Part shown: one piece after another, positions 63,829 to 64,000 of the stretch
Numbering within the stretch: position 1 is the first letter of the stretch
Layout: each line of letters starts with the position of its first letter
NCBI GenBank assembly: GCA_021463865.1
Contig: JAJTXY010000005.1
Location: 203,492 to 267,491 of the forward strand
DNA: 64,000 nt
Source of the DNA: Anaerolineae bacterium
GTDB taxonomy: Bacteria > Chloroflexota > Anaerolineae > Aggregatilineales > J027
Reading direction: 5' to 3'
The notes under the pieces: model-generated
Database searches by the model: none
The model's input: only the letters and a program-made list of their open reading frames with translations
What the model was told of the DNA's origin: nothing
Made by a program: the position numbers and the translations under genes

Positions 63829-64000
63829 ATGAACGGCATATTCCATATTAAAGAATCCGCAAAAATGATGACGGCGTTAATTCTGGTTCTTCTTGCAATG
63901 TGGGGCACAGGATTATCGTATGCCAATAATTCCCCCCAATCGTTACAACAAATTCCAGATCAAACAAGCTATAGGGACGTGAGTATTTTAGGTCGTGGTA
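63829..64000 (+). CDS. Exported protein, 5' part only
   Basis: An open frame of 57 codons reaching the right edge. CCGGAGGAATAG precedes the ATG, a good ribosome binding site. Residues about 12-32 (MMTALILVLLAMWGTGLSYA) form a signal peptide with a likely cleavage after SYA. The rest (NNSPQSLQQIPDQTS) is a polar start to the mature protein. Nothing more can be said. Divergent from the P450 gene. Confidence 0.7.
   Translation, partial: MNGIFHIKESAKMMTALILVLLAMWGTGLSYANNSPQSLQQIPDQTSYRDVSILGRG

Noticed and set aside
1..64000. CRISPR arrays, insertion sequences, rRNA genes
   Set aside because: No spaced direct repeats, transposase genes with terminal repeats, or rRNA-like sequence seen on reading through.

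Overview
The window looks like a chromosomal segment of a free-living bacterium, most likely a member of the Chloroflexota (Anaerolineae-like). That placement is an inference from gene content and style: a membrane Ser/Thr kinase with an extracellular propeller, many secreted SH3b, TolB-like and NHL-like proteins, an R2-like ligand-binding oxidase, agmatine-to-putrescine genes, and a mixture of ATG, GTG and TTG starts. No ribosomal or marker gene is present to fix the taxonomy. Genes are tightly packed on both strands. There is no gene-free gap above 300 bp, no CRISPR array and no insertion sequence.

Layout. 1-3.5 kb: the 5' part of a Ser/Thr kinase gene, a GT1 glycosyltransferase and an Hsp20 chaperone. 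3.6-11.7 kb: a five-gene minus-strand operon that reads as a DNA-end-processing unit (AddB-like helicase-fold protein, UvrD helicase, separate Fe-S PD-(D/E)XK nuclease, RecJ, YigZ). 11.9-17.5 kb: a P2A-type cation ATPase, a TauE/SafE permease split in two by one in-frame amber codon, phosphofructokinase, and R2lox. 17.5-20.7 kb: divergent aguB and aguA, and a secreted glucose/sorbosone dehydrogenase-like propeller. 20.8-25.5 kb: a SUMF1-type lipoprotein and an SGNH hydrolase facing a carbamoyltransferase/DUF5989/SxtJ-like cassette. 25.6-32.3 kb: a GT39-like membrane protein, a large secreted propeller with EF-hand-like loops, a tyrosine recombinase and an HDAC-fold deacetylase. 32.4-39.7 kb: housekeeping genes (PepA, adenosine-specific kinase, MinD-like ATPase, 2TM protein, GNAT, HtrA-like protease, zinc-ribbon protein, TrpS). 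39.8-47.1 kb: a surface-glycan cluster (flippase, two methyltransferases, two GT4 enzymes, AsnB-type amidotransferase). 47.3-51.7 kb: LysM/M23 peptidase, a large secreted Ig/FN3-like protein and an unknown protein. 51.8-54.8 kb: a two-component system. 54.8-57.1 kb: a second tyrosine recombinase, an NHL-like propeller and tRNA-Leu(GAG). 57.3-62.3 kb: a three-gene envelope unit (five-SH3b protein, TPR/TM protein, M1 peptidase with a degenerate trypsin-like N-terminus). 62.3-64 kb: a cytochrome P450 and the start of a secreted protein.

How it fits together. Most of the window serves the cell envelope: glycan building and decoration, wall turnover, secreted propellers, and sensing by the kinase and the two-component system. 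The most system-like locus is the exploded AddAB-style operon with RecJ. The most striking single-base feature is the amber codon inside an otherwise full-length TauE/SafE frame.
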